Shown: positions 1 to 6,984, numbered from the stretch's first letter. The stretch: DNA of 33,040 nt from Pseudomonas sp. TH31 (GCF_016650815.1 NZ_JAEKEZ010000037.1:1-33040), one strand, 5' to 3'. The notes: a model not told the origin generated them from the letters alone. Numbers and translations are program-made.

Positions 1-23
1 CGCAACAGGCAGCAATCGACCCA

Positions 24-90
24 AAGCTGACGGTTGCGACGGGCCGAGATCGGCCAATTTCTGCCTGTCGCTACCGACAGCCACGAGCAG
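24..90. repeat. Dispersed palindromic repeat, copy 1
   Basis: The stretch carries the core GGCCAATTTCTGCCTGTCGC followed by a partly inverted CCGACAGCCA. Related cores recur near 2165-2245, 2655-2730 and 3245-3345, always non-coding. The shared pattern is roughly TGGCCGATTTCTGCCGGTCG followed by a GC-rich inverted arm. I recognise it as an intergenic repeat style seen in Pseudomonas genomes but cannot name the family. The rest of 90-288 holds no recognisable gene. Confidence 0.5.
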
Positions 91-288
91 TTCTCAGTCG
101 ATCATGGTTACTAAGCGTGCTTGGCAGATCGAATGCAAACGCCTGGTCAAGTGCAGTTCAATCGAGCGGTCAGTACCGATGTAATCAGGTGGTCAGGTGG
201 AGTGCAATTTCGCAACAGCTACGCCGCTTCGCATTGGACGCGCATGCGCCGAAGCCGCCCGTTCGCCGAACCGAGTCGCAGTCAGTTG

Positions 289-852
289 CTAAGTCGGCAG
301 AGGTCCGAACGCGCGGTATGAATCGACCAGGGCATCGAAAAGCGAGATATCCGAGCGACTTCTAGCAAAGAGCTGGGCACCGACTATAGCTGCGAAAATT
401 GCACGTGCTCTAGATTCACTCTCACTTGATTCGCACACCTTCGCAGCCAATAGAAGCTTACTTAGCCATGCTATGTTGACATCAGCAAAGGTCTGAATTT
501 CTTTAGTCATTTCAATGGGTAAAGTATCGGTTTCAGCGCCCATGAAACTGCCCAGGCAGAGACGATTGTCGGCCTCAAGCGATCTTCGGAAGATTTCAGG
601 AAAGCGACGCAGAGCGTCAATCGGAGATGGGCTTTCTGATTCGATCATCTCGAGTGCGAGCGCACCGTCCTCCCAATATCGTTTGGCAACGGCAATACCC
701 AGATCGGCTTTGCTTGGAAAATGGTAGTAAATACTCGCCGCTTTGATACCAACATCTTGCGCAAGGTCGCGGAAATTCAAACCATTGTAGCCCTGCGATT
801 GGGCAATTTTCTTGGCCGCCAACAAGATGGCTTCCTTGGAGTTGACGCTCAT
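289..852 (-). CDS. TetR/AcrR-family transcriptional regulator
   Basis: This 187-residue protein has the usual TetR layout. An N-terminal helix-turn-helix lies at about residues 8-52 (ILLAAKKIAQSQGYNGLNFRDLAQDVGIKAASIYYHFPSK), with the typical YYHFPSK recognition-helix end. A helical ligand-binding domain follows. It probably represses itself and the glutathione transferase gene upstream on the same strand. An 18-bp site of CTACC-N8-GGTAG form lies at 914-931, 62 bases upstream of its start codon, and a perfect version (CTACCTAACATTAGGTAG) lies just upstream of the transferase gene at 1836-1853. The ligand is unknown; an electrophile detoxified by the transferase would fit but is inferred. Family assignment is firm; regulatory pairing is moderately supported. 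Confidence 0.9.
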   Translation of the reverse strand: MSVNSKEAILLAAKKIAQSQGYNGLNFRDLAQDVGIKAASIYYHFPSKADLGIAVAKRYWEDGALALEMIESESPSPIDALRRFPEIFRRSLEADNRLCLGSFMGAETDTLPIEMTKEIQTFADVNIAWLSKLLLAAKVCESSESESRARAIFAAIVGAQLFARSRSDISLFDALVDSYRAFGPLPT

Positions 853-913
853 CTTGGTGCCTTTCGTCTTGGGACGATCTCTTAAATAGGAAAAGCTAAT
901 TTACAGCAAAGGC

Positions 914-931
914 CTACCGTGTGACAGGTAG
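914..931. promoter_or_regulatory. Putative TetR operator upstream of tetR gene
   Basis: CTACCGTGTGACAGGTAG has half-sites CTACC and GGTAG separated by 8 bases. Half-sites and spacing match the perfect palindrome at 1836-1853 upstream of the glutathione transferase gene. The position, 62-79 bases before the regulator start, suits autoregulation. Binding is inferred. Confidence 0.5.
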
Positions 932-1102
932 ATTGTCAGTGAGAGCAGTGAGTTTCAATTCGACTTGGGTGCTCAGGCAGAAGCCGTTCCATCATGGTTC
1001 AGCCAGCGGCACCGCCAGCCGACACTAGCGAGATCACTACGGTCACCGAGAAAGCTAGGGGTGTGGCTATCTCGGCGTACCGGAGTTTCCATTGAGTAGC
1101 TG

Positions 1103-1804
1103 TTACTGGGCTGGCGAATCCAGCTCAGGAATACCGCTGTTGTGATCAGCGTAGGCAGCCTGGAAGCTTGGACGTTTTGTCCAGCGCTGCCAGTATGCAT
1201 CTAGGAACTCAAAACGCTCGTCCAGTGGAGTTGCATTGACCGGGAATTTCGAGAAGGCGATCGCGGTTGCCAGGGTAATGTCCGAGAAGGTCGGGGCATC
1301 TCCGCCGAGCAGCCATTCGCGGCCGTCTGAAAGATGACGATTGACCAGTGCAGCGTGAGTCAAAGCTTCCTTACGGCAGTGTTCGCCCCAAGCCTCATTC
1401 TTAGTCAGTTCTAGCTTAAAGCCGAGTCCTGTGTGCAACACGTGGAACGCTGTAACGATGCGGTACAGGATGTGCACCCACACCCGGTTATCCCACATGT
1501 TATCCAGACCCTGTTCCAGTGCGGTCTCTCCCATGATCTTGCGACCAGGATACTCTTGGTCAAGATAACGAACGATGGCAGCCGTTTCGGAAATGTAGCT
1601 ACCGTCAGCCAGTTGAAGGGTGGGAGTTTCGCCCCACGAGTTCATATTCAAATGACGCCAGCCACGCTGTTCTCCTACAGGGGACATGTCATAGATGGTC
1701 TCGGCAAATTGGTCAGCGATGCCTTTTTCGTGCATGAACAGACGCAGACGCTGTGGGTTCGGAAAGGCCGAAGGCGAAGTGAAAAGCTGAAGTTTAGTAT
1801 TCAT
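1103..1804 (-). CDS. Glutathione S-transferase family protein
   Basis: The start is the ATG at 1804 (MNTKLQLFTSPSAFPNPQRL), preceded by AGGATCG; an upstream in-frame start would add 14 unlikely residues. The 233-residue product has an N-terminal thioredoxin-fold GST domain (about residues 3-80) with the SETAAIVRYLDQ segment that contacts the glutathione gamma-glutamyl group. An all-helical C-terminal domain (about 95-215) carries the WLLGGDAPTFSDITLATA signature. Such cytosolic enzymes conjugate or reduce electrophiles with glutathione; the substrate cannot be read from sequence. Two palindromic operator-like sites upstream and the nearby TetR gene suggest inducible expression. Confidence 0.9.
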   Translation of the reverse strand: MNTKLQLFTSPSAFPNPQRLRLFMHEKGIADQFAETIYDMSPVGEQRGWRHLNMNSWGETPTLQLADGSYISETAAIVRYLDQEYPGRKIMGETALEQGLDNMWDNRVWVHILYRIVTAFHVLHTGLGFKLELTKNEAWGEHCRKEALTHAALVNRHLSDGREWLLGGDAPTFSDITLATAIAFSKFPVNATPLDERFEFLDAYWQRWTKRPSFQAAYADHNSGIPELDSPAQ

Positions 1805-1835
1805 GGTCGATCCTACAGGTTGGTGGCTGAGTTGA

Positions 1836-1853
1836 CTACCTAACATTAGGTAG
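1836..1853. promoter_or_regulatory. Perfect 18-bp palindrome, putative TetR operator of GST gene
   Basis: CTACCTAACATTAGGTAG consists of 8-base arms CTACCTAA/TTAGGTAG around a CA centre. It lies 32-49 bases upstream of the GST start, where it would overlap the promoter or 5' UTR. Its outer half-sites recur with equal spacing before the tetR gene at 914-931. Confidence 0.65.
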
Positions 1854-1890
1854 GCAAACCTTAGCGAACGATTCGATGTGCGTCAACACC

Positions 1891-1910
1891 TATCTAACGA
1901 TTGTTAGGTA
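1891..1910. promoter_or_regulatory. Second palindrome upstream of GST gene
   Basis: TATCTAACGATTGTTAGGTA has 8-base arms with one mismatch around GATT. It shares the CTAAC/GTTAG core with the 1836-1853 site but has a longer centre. The two sites probably flank the minus-strand promoter of the GST gene. Confidence 0.5.
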
Positions 1911-2343
1911 AAAGTTTTTTGATGGGGATTTTCTGGCTGCATTGGTTCGATTGAGGTGATCGCTCGCTTCAGCGGGAAGGGGCGCGCAACCTAACATCGG
2001 TCGCGAGGCTCACTCGCTTTATCCCAGCTGCGTAATTGCATGGACTTGACCACCCACCGCAATCGTCAACAAGGGCACCTTGCTCAGGCCGTCGCCCTAA
2101 GATGAATTCGTCAAGACGTCTCTACTGGACGGTTATCAATTGAGTCATTTTCGATGATTATTCGACAGTCAGCTTTTGGCCGACCTCTGCCGTCATAACC
2201 AGGGGGGCGTGCTGGCCAAATTCGGTCCAAAGGACTGTCAGGTCGAATGCAAACAGCTGGGTAGATCTGGGTAATTGGCCACCAGTCTAAGCCAACGGCG
2301 AGATGAGCTAGGCCTCCGGCATCATTACTCAAGGACGACCGTC
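1911..2343. other. Non-coding stretch with one repeat copy
   Basis: No convincing gene was found between the GST promoter and the small ORF at 2344. The only structure seen is a copy of the dispersed repeat at about 2165-2245 (GGCCGACCTCTGCCGTC and the partly inverted GGCCAAATTCGG). The open frames here lack family features and overlap the repeat. Confidence 0.4.
2165..2245. repeat. Dispersed palindromic repeat, copy 2
   Basis: It contains CTTTTGGCCGACCTCTGCCG and, about 50 bases on, the roughly inverted TGGCCAAATTCGG. It matches the style of the copies at 24-90, 2655-2730 and 3245-3345. Confidence 0.45.
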
Positions 2344-2562
2344 ATGCCAGATTACTCAGATTGCAAGATCGCTACAGCGGACGCTCTGACATTGCTCCTC
2401 CACAACCAGCACGCCCTAAGTGCAGCGATAGAAGAAGTAACCAAGTGGCTCTCAGAAAATGGAGTAGGCAGTGTCGCCGCTAATGCGATGTCGGCCATGG
2501 AAACGCTGGACGCTAATGCTCAAGCCATCACAGATTCCATTTTAAGGATACGTCAGTCTTAG
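2344..2562 (+). CDS. Small hypothetical protein (72 residues)
   Basis: The start is the ATG at 2344 (MPDYSDCKIATADALTL), with AAGGAC about 8 bases upstream. The longer open frame from 2275 runs through repeat sequence. The product is predicted to be mostly alpha-helical and amphipathic (LLLHNQHALSAAIEEVTKWL, then AMSAMETLDANAQAITDSIL), with no signal peptide and no membrane segment. I do not recognise a characterised family; it resembles the short helical proteins of unknown function common in Pseudomonas. A monocistronic gene is likely, since repeats lie on both sides. Confidence 0.55.
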   Translation: MPDYSDCKIATADALTLLLHNQHALSAAIEEVTKWLSENGVGSVAANAMSAMETLDANAQAITDSILRIRQS

Positions 2563-2654
2563 ATTACTCAGCGTAAGACTGCCCTCTGATTGCGAAGATT
2601 CATTGGCCGAGATAGCCACTAGTGAGAGTCGGCTTTGGGTCAAGCCCATCATTC

Positions 2655-2730
2655 TCGATTGTCTGCTTCTGGCTGATCTCTGCCTGTTGTCACGGGCCGC
2701 TATCGACCCCAGGCAGCCTCTGGCCAAGGG
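2655..2730. repeat. Dispersed palindromic repeat, copy 3
   Basis: It contains GCTTCTGGCTGATCTCTGCC followed by the inverted-type arm AGGCAGCCTCTGGCC. It lies between the small ORF ending at 2562 and the cupin gene. Confidence 0.45.
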
Positions 2731-2822
2731 CAGCAGATGACCTTTTGTCGCCTCTCGGCTCAGCCCGCCTTTTAGGGTGTCTACTTCCTAGATAGGTCCT
2801 GTAGCTAAAAAAGGAGCGCGCG

Positions 2823-3167
2823 ATGAGCGACGAACAGGTAGCACCTGAGACGAAAGGCGTTACGGTGAAGTTACTTGCAACGGTTGACCTTGGTCCTGAA
2901 ATTGAGGGTATGGCAGGGCGCCAACTTAGAATGCGTATGGTGACCATCCAGCCTGGAGGTGTCTTTGGCCCGATTCACAGCCATAAAGACAGACCAGGCA
3001 CGGTCTACATACTGCAAGGAACGATCACTGATCATCGAAATGGAGTCGCCAGTGACTATGCGCCGGGAGTGGGCTGGTCCGAGGACAGGAATACCACACA
3101 CTGGCTTGAGAACAGAGGAACGATTCCGGCGGTGGAGATCTCGGTCGATATTGTCAGGCAAGAGTAA
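2823..3167 (+). CDS. Small cupin-domain protein
   Basis: This 114-residue single-domain protein starts at the ATG at 2823, with AAGGAG (2811-2816) at good spacing. The cupin core lies at about residues 35-105. Motif 1 reads GGVFGPIHSHKDRPGTVYILQG, giving the HxH metal ligands; the usual glutamate after the HxH is replaced. A later segment (VGWSEDRNTTHWLENRG) provides the motif 2 histidine. There is no signal peptide. Proteins of this size and type bind a metal and are often annotated only as cupin-domain proteins; the substrate is unknown. It stands alone between two repeat copies, so context gives no hint. Confidence 0.85.
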   Translation: MSDEQVAPETKGVTVKLLATVDLGPEIEGMAGRQLRMRMVTIQPGGVFGPIHSHKDRPGTVYILQGTITDHRNGVASDYAPGVGWSEDRNTTHWLENRGTIPAVEISVDIVRQE

Positions 3168-3244
3168 GCTCTGGCCCAACTGAATTGCCCAGGGTTTATA
3201 GATATGTCCAAACGTCAGATTTTGTCTGGTAAAGACTGGGGCTG

Positions 3245-3345
3245 ACCGGCTGCTCCTGGCCGTTTTCTGCCGGTCGTGACCGGCTGAAAACGACCGATAG
3301 CTGCCGGTCAGCAGCGGCAGAATTCGGCCAGAAGCATTCATTCGT
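3245..3345. repeat. Dispersed palindromic repeat, copy 4
   Basis: This is the most complete copy. TCCTGGCCGTTTTCTGCCGG is followed by nested inverted arms (GTCGTGACCGGC, GATAGCTGCCGGTC, CAGCGGCAGAATTCGGCCAG). It lies directly after the cupin gene and could fold into a long imperfect hairpin acting as a transcript end. Confidence 0.5.
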
Positions 3346-3490
3346 AAGAGGATGATTGCTGCCTTTGCGAACGGTTGAATCCAACCCAAAGCGTACTTTC
3401 GCCGCCGGCAATCAATGCCCAATCGCCGCCGCTCAGACGTACCGTTCGCGTTTGCCCATTTGGAGATTAGGTGAAGCGTGTCGACGCGAT

Positions 3491-3679
3491 TCAGGGTGTA
3501 GTTGAGTCGCTCGACTTCGGCGTCAGAACTATTGCGCTGCCGATCACTTCAATGGTCAGTATGTCGCCGATGCTCAGTCCTAAACTGGCGAGTAGGTCCG
3601 GTGGCAAGTCAACGATGACGTCGCCACTTCCATCCGCAGGATCTTGGCATTTCACGGTCCAGCGTTGGGTTTCGGTCAT
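3491..3679 (-). CDS. AbrB/MazE/SpoVT-type small protein
   Basis: The product is about 62 residues from the ATG at 3679 (MTETQRWTVKCQDP); a GTG at 3691 would add four. The segment VIVDLPPDLLASLGLSIGDILTIEVIGSAIVLTP matches the swapped-hairpin AbrB fold: strand, LPxxLLxxLGL helix, GDxL, strand and a terminal IVLTPK. Members bind DNA as dimers and often act as antitoxins or transition regulators. No toxin gene is adjacent, so an antitoxin role is not supported. Its 5' side abuts an IS110-like remnant, so the gene may have been placed here by an insertion. Confidence 0.7.
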   Translation of the reverse strand: MTETQRWTVKCQDPADGSGDVIVDLPPDLLASLGLSIGDILTIEVIGSAIVLTPKSSDSTTP

Positions 3680-3690
3680 GACGTTACTCA

Positions 3691-3828
3691 CACTTTGGTC
3701 TTGGCGGGCATGAATGTCTTCGCCAGTTGAAGTGTGATGCTGACTGCTGATGACTTCTTCTGGCCCTTAGCGTCCTGGCCATGCAGGTGAACGCTGTGTT
3801 TGCCAATGTCGATACCGAGAAGCCTCAT
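3691..3828 (-). pseudogene. IS110-type transposase N-terminal remnant
   Basis: Reading leftward from the ATG at 3828 gives MRLLGIDIGKHSVHLHGQDA, then a frame that diverges and stops after 46 residues. The GIDIGKHSVHLHG segment is the conserved start of IS110-family (DEDD) transposases, including the first catalytic aspartate of the RNase H-like fold. The remaining roughly 300 residues are absent, so this is a fossil of an insertion sequence. The call rests on a short match and should be treated as moderate. Confidence 0.45.
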
Positions 3829-3863
3829 CGTGGTTATGAAAGATTCTCCGCCGAAAACGGGAA

Positions 3864-3893
3864 AAGCCCTGCAAGTGTAAACCTGTGGGGCTT
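3864..3893 (-). terminator. Minus-strand hairpin terminator after yegP-like gene
   Basis: On the minus strand AAGCCC...GGGCTT forms a stem followed by TTTTC. It lies downstream of the YegP-family gene ending at 3949. It shares the string GTAAACCTGT with the adjacent hairpin at 3900-3931, so the two look like diverged copies. Confidence 0.5.
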
Positions 3894-3899
3894 CTTACT

Positions 3900-3931
3900 A
3901 AGCCCGACAGGTAAACCTGTCGGGCTTTTTT
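3900..3931 (+). terminator. Strong rho-independent terminator hairpin
   Basis: AAGCCCGACAGG-TAAA-CCTGTCGGGCTT is a perfect 12-bp stem with a 4-base loop, followed on the plus strand by a T run. With the neighbouring hairpin of opposite polarity it would stop transcription in both directions between the IS110 remnant and the YegP-like gene. Confidence 0.75.
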
Positions 3932-3948
3932 GTTCACAACGCTGAAAA

Positions 3949-4284
3949 TCAGACGGTTTTGTCTTTAATGGTGGTGCTTGGACCGTTGGTCTTGACGCTT
4001 TCAATTCCTGCGGCGCGCGCCGCTTCAGACGAGTAACGCTGGCTGTTGCCAATGATCTGGTGGTTCGCTGCCTTGAGGTTGAAATAAGGCTTACCGTCCT
4101 TAGCCACTTCCTTGGCATAGCGTGCGTCAACAGGGCTATTGGCCTGTACTGAAGCAATGCCATTTTCGGCTGCGCTGCGAGTGGTATACAGCTCACTGGT
4201 CAAAATGATTTCAGCGTTACCTGCCTTGAGGACGAAACGAAATTGTCCGTCAGTGCTTTTGCTCAACTCGTACCAACCTGCCAT
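3949..4284 (-). CDS. YegP-family (DUF1508) protein
   Basis: This 111-residue protein is built of two tandem copies of the about 50-residue YegP repeat. The first covers roughly residues 5-50 (FRFVLKAGNAEIILTSELYTTRSAAENGIASVQANS), the second 55-105 (PYFNLKAANHQIIGNSQRYSSEAARAAGIESVKTNG). Each repeat has the beta-strand/alpha-helix pattern with the signature xFxLKAxNxxII. The function of the family is unknown. The start is well placed: AAGGAG lies 8 bases upstream of the ATG at 4284. It is monocistronic, ending at the hairpin pair at 3864-3931. Confidence 0.92.
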   Translation of the reverse strand: MAGWYELSKSTDGQFRFVLKAGNAEIILTSELYTTRSAAENGIASVQANSPVDARYAKEVAKDGKPYFNLKAANHQIIGNSQRYSSEAARAAGIESVKTNGPSTTIKDKTV

Positions 4285-4779
4285 GGAGTAACTCCTTAAT
4301 AGTGTCCGAAATTGCTGTTACACATAAATACCCTGAGCAGGCATTCCGCGATCTTTGGCGCTCTACCGGTGGCGACTGGGACGCCAGCTTTGGGTCTGGG
4401 TCGTCGAGTTCAAGAAAGTGAAGCCTTGCTCCTGAAGGCCATGACCGTAAGCTCCTGCATCTGGGGCGTCATCTTCCTTACTGTAGAGGAAAATCAAAAA
4501 TAGGAGCTCACCCAACCAGGGCCTAGCACTCCGTGCTTGGTAAAGAGCCAAAGCTGGGTGAGCGGTGATAACTCTATCTAGCGTTGCGGCATGTGTCTCG
4601 AACACAACTCTGAATAAATCTGAAGAGGCTGCCGGTGAACGGCGGGCCAGGAATTCGCATGCCCGAATTACAGCGGAAGGGGGTGCTCTTCCCCGGCTCA
4701 GTGTATTGGGATCTCAAAATGCTGCCTTAGCATTTCGAACTCGGGTAATGGTGCTATTCCAGGTCTTTTTCAAGCCTCA
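4285..4779. other. About 500 bases without a recognised gene
   Basis: No ORF here has family features. One visible structure is an inverted repeat: GCTCACCCA at about 4505-4513 pairs with TGGGTGAGC at about 4553-4561 around a roughly 40-base loop. The minus-strand frame 4363-4605 (80 residues) and plus-strand frame 4565-4792 (75 residues) have no ribosome binding site I trust and no recognisable motif. The region is probably decayed DNA between the YegP gene and the vanillate promoter. Confidence 0.35.
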
Positions 4780-4789
4780 ATGGATCCAT
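4780..4789. promoter_or_regulatory. Putative VanR operator 1
   Basis: ATGGATCCAT, part of the 12-base palindrome AATGGATCCATT (4779-4790), lies about 25 bases upstream of the -35 element of the vanA promoter. An identical 10-base palindrome recurs at 4843-4852. From memory, the Caulobacter VanR operator core is ATTGGATCCAAT, also a GGATCC-centred palindrome, which supports binding by the GntR/FCD regulator at 6985-7698. Confidence 0.7.
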
Positions 4790-4814
4790 TAATCTCTGAA
4801 TAAAGGCGAAATGC

Positions 4815-4844
4815 TTGACTATATCGAGAATTGTCATATTTAAT
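4815..4844 (+). promoter_or_regulatory. Putative sigma-70 promoter of vanAB
   Basis: TTGACT (4815-4820) as -35 and TTTAAT (4839-4844) as -10 are separated by 18 bases. The -10 runs into the second ATGGATCCAT operator, so a bound repressor would block RNA polymerase. The vanA start lies 35 bases downstream. Confidence 0.55.
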
Positions 4845-4852
4845 GGATCCAT
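4843..4852. promoter_or_regulatory. Putative VanR operator 2
   Basis: This is an exact second copy of ATGGATCCAT, overlapping the end of the -10 element and the likely transcription start. The centres of the two sites are 63 bases apart, near six helical turns, compatible with looping between two dimers. Confidence 0.7.
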
Positions 4853-4879
4853 AAAAACAAGCCTACGCTGGAGATCTTC

Positions 4880-5896
4880 ATGTATCCGAGAAACACCTGG
4901 TATGTCGCCTGCACCCCCGACGAGATCGCTTCCAAGCCCCTGGGGCGGAAAATATGCGGTGAGAAAATCGTTTTCTATCGAGGCCTTGAGGGGCGCGTTG
5001 CCGCCGTCGAGGATTTTTGCCCACATCGCGGCGCCCCCCTTTCCCTTGGTTATGTCGACAATGGCAACCTGGTTTGTGGATACCATGGCCTGGTCATGGG
5101 CTGTGACGGCAAGACCGTCGAAATGCCGGGTCAGCGCGTACGGGGCTTTCCGTGCAACAAGACTTACGCGGTCGAAGAGCGTTACGGTTTCATCTGGGTT
5201 TGGCCTGGGGAGCAGGACAAGGCTGATCCTGCACTGATCCATCATCTGGAATGGGCTGTCAGTGATGAGTGGGCCTACGGCGGTGGGCTGTTCCATATCA
5301 ATTGCGACTATCGACTGATGATCGATAACCTGATGGATCTCACCCACGAAACCTACGTGCACGCCTCGAGCATCGGCCAGAAAGAGATCGATGAAGCGGC
5401 GCCGGTCACCGCCGTCCAGGGTGACGAGGTGGTCACCGCGCGGCACATGGAAAACATCATGGCGCCGTCGTTCTGGCGCATGGCCCTGCGTGGCAACAAT
5501 CTGGCCGACGACGTGCCGGTAGACCGTTGGCAGATCTGCCGCTTCAGTCCGCCCAGTCACGTCTTGATCGAGGTGGGCGTGGCCCACGCCGGCAAGGGCG
5601 GTTACAACGCCGAGCCGCAACACAAGGCCGCGAGCATCGTGGTCGACTTCATTACCCCGGAAACCGAAACGTCGATCTGGTACTTCTGGGGCATGGCACG
5701 CAATTTCAATCCCGGCGACGAAGCCCTGACCGCCACCATCCGCGAGGGCCAGGGCAAGATTTTCAGCGAAGACCTCGACATGCTCGAACAGCAGCAGAAA
5801 AACCTGCTGGCCAATCCCGAACGCAACTTGCTCAAGCTCAATATCGATGCCGGGGGTGCAGTCCAGGCGCGTGCTGGAACGCCTCATCGCCCGTGA
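4880..5896 (+). CDS. vanA: Vanillate O-demethylase oxygenase subunit (3' frameshift)
   Basis: VanA is the terminal Rieske oxygenase that demethylates vanillate to protocatechuate and formaldehyde, fed electrons by VanB. The [2Fe-2S] Rieske motif is C47-x-H49 ... C66-x2-H69 (CPHRG, CGYHG). The mononuclear iron site follows in DNLMDLTHETYVH, with H156 and H161. As read, the frame ends at 5896 with an atypical tail after D323. Shifting frame within the G run 5852-5856 gives VQSRRVLERLIARERAPAVE and continues to a stop at 5934-5936, the expected C-terminus of the family (about 350 residues). So the true 3' end is probably 5936, with one extra or two missing bases in the G run. It is the first gene of the operon, behind two VanR-type operators. 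Confidence 0.93.
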   Translation: MYPRNTWYVACTPDEIASKPLGRKICGEKIVFYRGLEGRVAAVEDFCPHRGAPLSLGYVDNGNLVCGYHGLVMGCDGKTVEMPGQRVRGFPCNKTYAVEERYGFIWVWPGEQDKADPALIHHLEWAVSDEWAYGGGLFHINCDYRLMIDNLMDLTHETYVHASSIGQKEIDEAAPVTAVQGDEVVTARHMENIMAPSFWRMALRGNNLADDVPVDRWQICRFSPPSHVLIEVGVAHAGKGGYNAEPQHKAASIVVDFITPETETSIWYFWGMARNFNPGDEALTATIREGQGKIFSEDLDMLEQQQKNLLANPERNLLKLNIDAGGAVQARAGTPHRP

Positions 5897-5938
5897 GCGA
5901 GCACCGGCGGTCGAGCTGATTGCCGCAGCCAAATAGCG

Positions 5939-6008
5939 AAGGGCCGCGCCCTTGAGCGCTACGCCAGTCCACTCCCATTGATCCTGCTCGCGGCCACTGC
6001 GGTGGCCG
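5939..6008 (+). other. Two hairpins in vanA-vanB spacer
   Basis: AAGGGC-CGC-GCCCTT (5939-5953) and CGGCCAC-TGCG-GTGGCCG (5991-6008) are perfect inverted repeats without a following T run. They lie between the restored vanA stop (5936) and the vanB start (6025), and may tune the ratio of the two subunits or protect mRNA ends. Confidence 0.45.
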
Positions 6009-6024
6009 GTCTTGAAGGTGCGCC

Positions 6025-6975
6025 ATGATTGAAGTCGTCGTGTCATCCCGCAACAACGAAGCGTTGGATATCTGCAGCTACGAGTTGATCTGTGCGCAAG
6101 GCGGGGCATTGCCTGGCTTCAGTGCCGGGGCCCATATCGACGTGCACCTGCCCGGCGGACTGATCCGCCAGTACTCGCTGTGCAATCACCCGCAAGAGCG
6201 CCATCGCTACCTGATCGGCGTACTCAGGGAAGCCGCCTCGCGCGGTGGTTCCCAGAGCCTGCATGAGCAGATCAACAGTGGCGATCGGCTGTTGATCAGT
6301 GAACCGCGCAATCTGTTCCCGCTGGTGGCTGAGGGACGGCGCAGCCTGTTGTTCGCCGGCGGCATCGGCATCACCCCGATTCTCTGCATGGCCGAGCAAC
6401 TGGCCCACAGCGGCGCCGATTTCGAGCTGCATTACTGTGCTCGCTCCAGTGAGCGTGCGGCTTTTGTCGAGCGACTCAAAGGGGCATCCTTTGCCGATCG
6501 CGTGCACCTGCATTTCGATGAACAAGCCGATTCGCGCCTGGACGCCGCCAGGGTTCTGGCCAATCCGCGGCCTGACTTGCACCTGTATGTCTGCGGCCCT
6601 TCAGGTTTCATGCAGCATGTACTCGACAGCGCCAGGGCTCAGGGCTGGAGCGATGGGCAGTTGCACCGTGAATACTTCGCCGCGGCGCCGGTGGATACCG
6701 CCGCCGACGGGGCGTTCCAGATCAAGCTAGGCAGCAGCGGGCAGGTGTTCGACATTCCGGCCGACAAGACGGTGGCCCAAGTACTGGAAAGCCACGGTGT
6801 CGAGATTGCTACTTCCTGTGAGCAGGGCGTCTGCGGAACCTGCCTGACCCGGGTGCTGGAGGGGGTGCCTGAGCACCGTGACCTGTTCCTCACCGAAGAA
6901 GAGCAAGCTGCCAATGATCAGTTCACGCCCTGCTGTTCGAGGGCTAAATCCGCGCTATTGGTGCTGGATCTCTGA
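6025..6975 (+). CDS. vanB: Vanillate O-demethylase reductase subunit
   Basis: VanB transfers electrons from NAD(P)H through FMN and a [2Fe-2S] centre to VanA. The 316-residue protein has the phthalate dioxygenase reductase layout. A flavin-binding barrel comes first, with RQYSLCNHP (residues 48-56). The nucleotide-binding domain carries LLFAGGIGITPIL (108-120) and CGPSGFM. The C-terminal plant-type ferredoxin has C265-x4-C270-x2-C273 (CEQGVCGTC) and a final cysteine at 303/304. The ATG at 6025 is preceded by GAAGGT. It is co-transcribed with vanA and ends 9 bases from the convergent vanR stop. Confidence 0.95.
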   Translation: MIEVVVSSRNNEALDICSYELICAQGGALPGFSAGAHIDVHLPGGLIRQYSLCNHPQERHRYLIGVLREAASRGGSQSLHEQINSGDRLLISEPRNLFPLVAEGRRSLLFAGGIGITPILCMAEQLAHSGADFELHYCARSSERAAFVERLKGASFADRVHLHFDEQADSRLDAARVLANPRPDLHLYVCGPSGFMQHVLDSARAQGWSDGQLHREYFAAAPVDTAADGAFQIKLGSSGQVFDIPADKTVAQVLESHGVEIATSCEQGVCGTCLTRVLEGVPEHRDLFLTEEEQAANDQFTPCCSRAKSALLVLDL

Positions 6976-6984
6976 ACGAGCCGG

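Noticed and set aside
3491..3691. Antitoxin of a toxin-antitoxin pair
   Set aside because: The AbrB/MazE fold fits, but no MazF-, VapC- or Doc-like gene is adjacent.
4363..4605. 80-residue minus-strand open frame in the gap before vanA
   Set aside because: No recognisable family, no credible ribosome binding site, and it spans an inverted repeat.
4754..6109. 451-residue open frame antisense to vanA
   Set aside because: It lies opposite a firmly identified Rieske oxygenase, has no family features and is explained by GC-rich codon bias.
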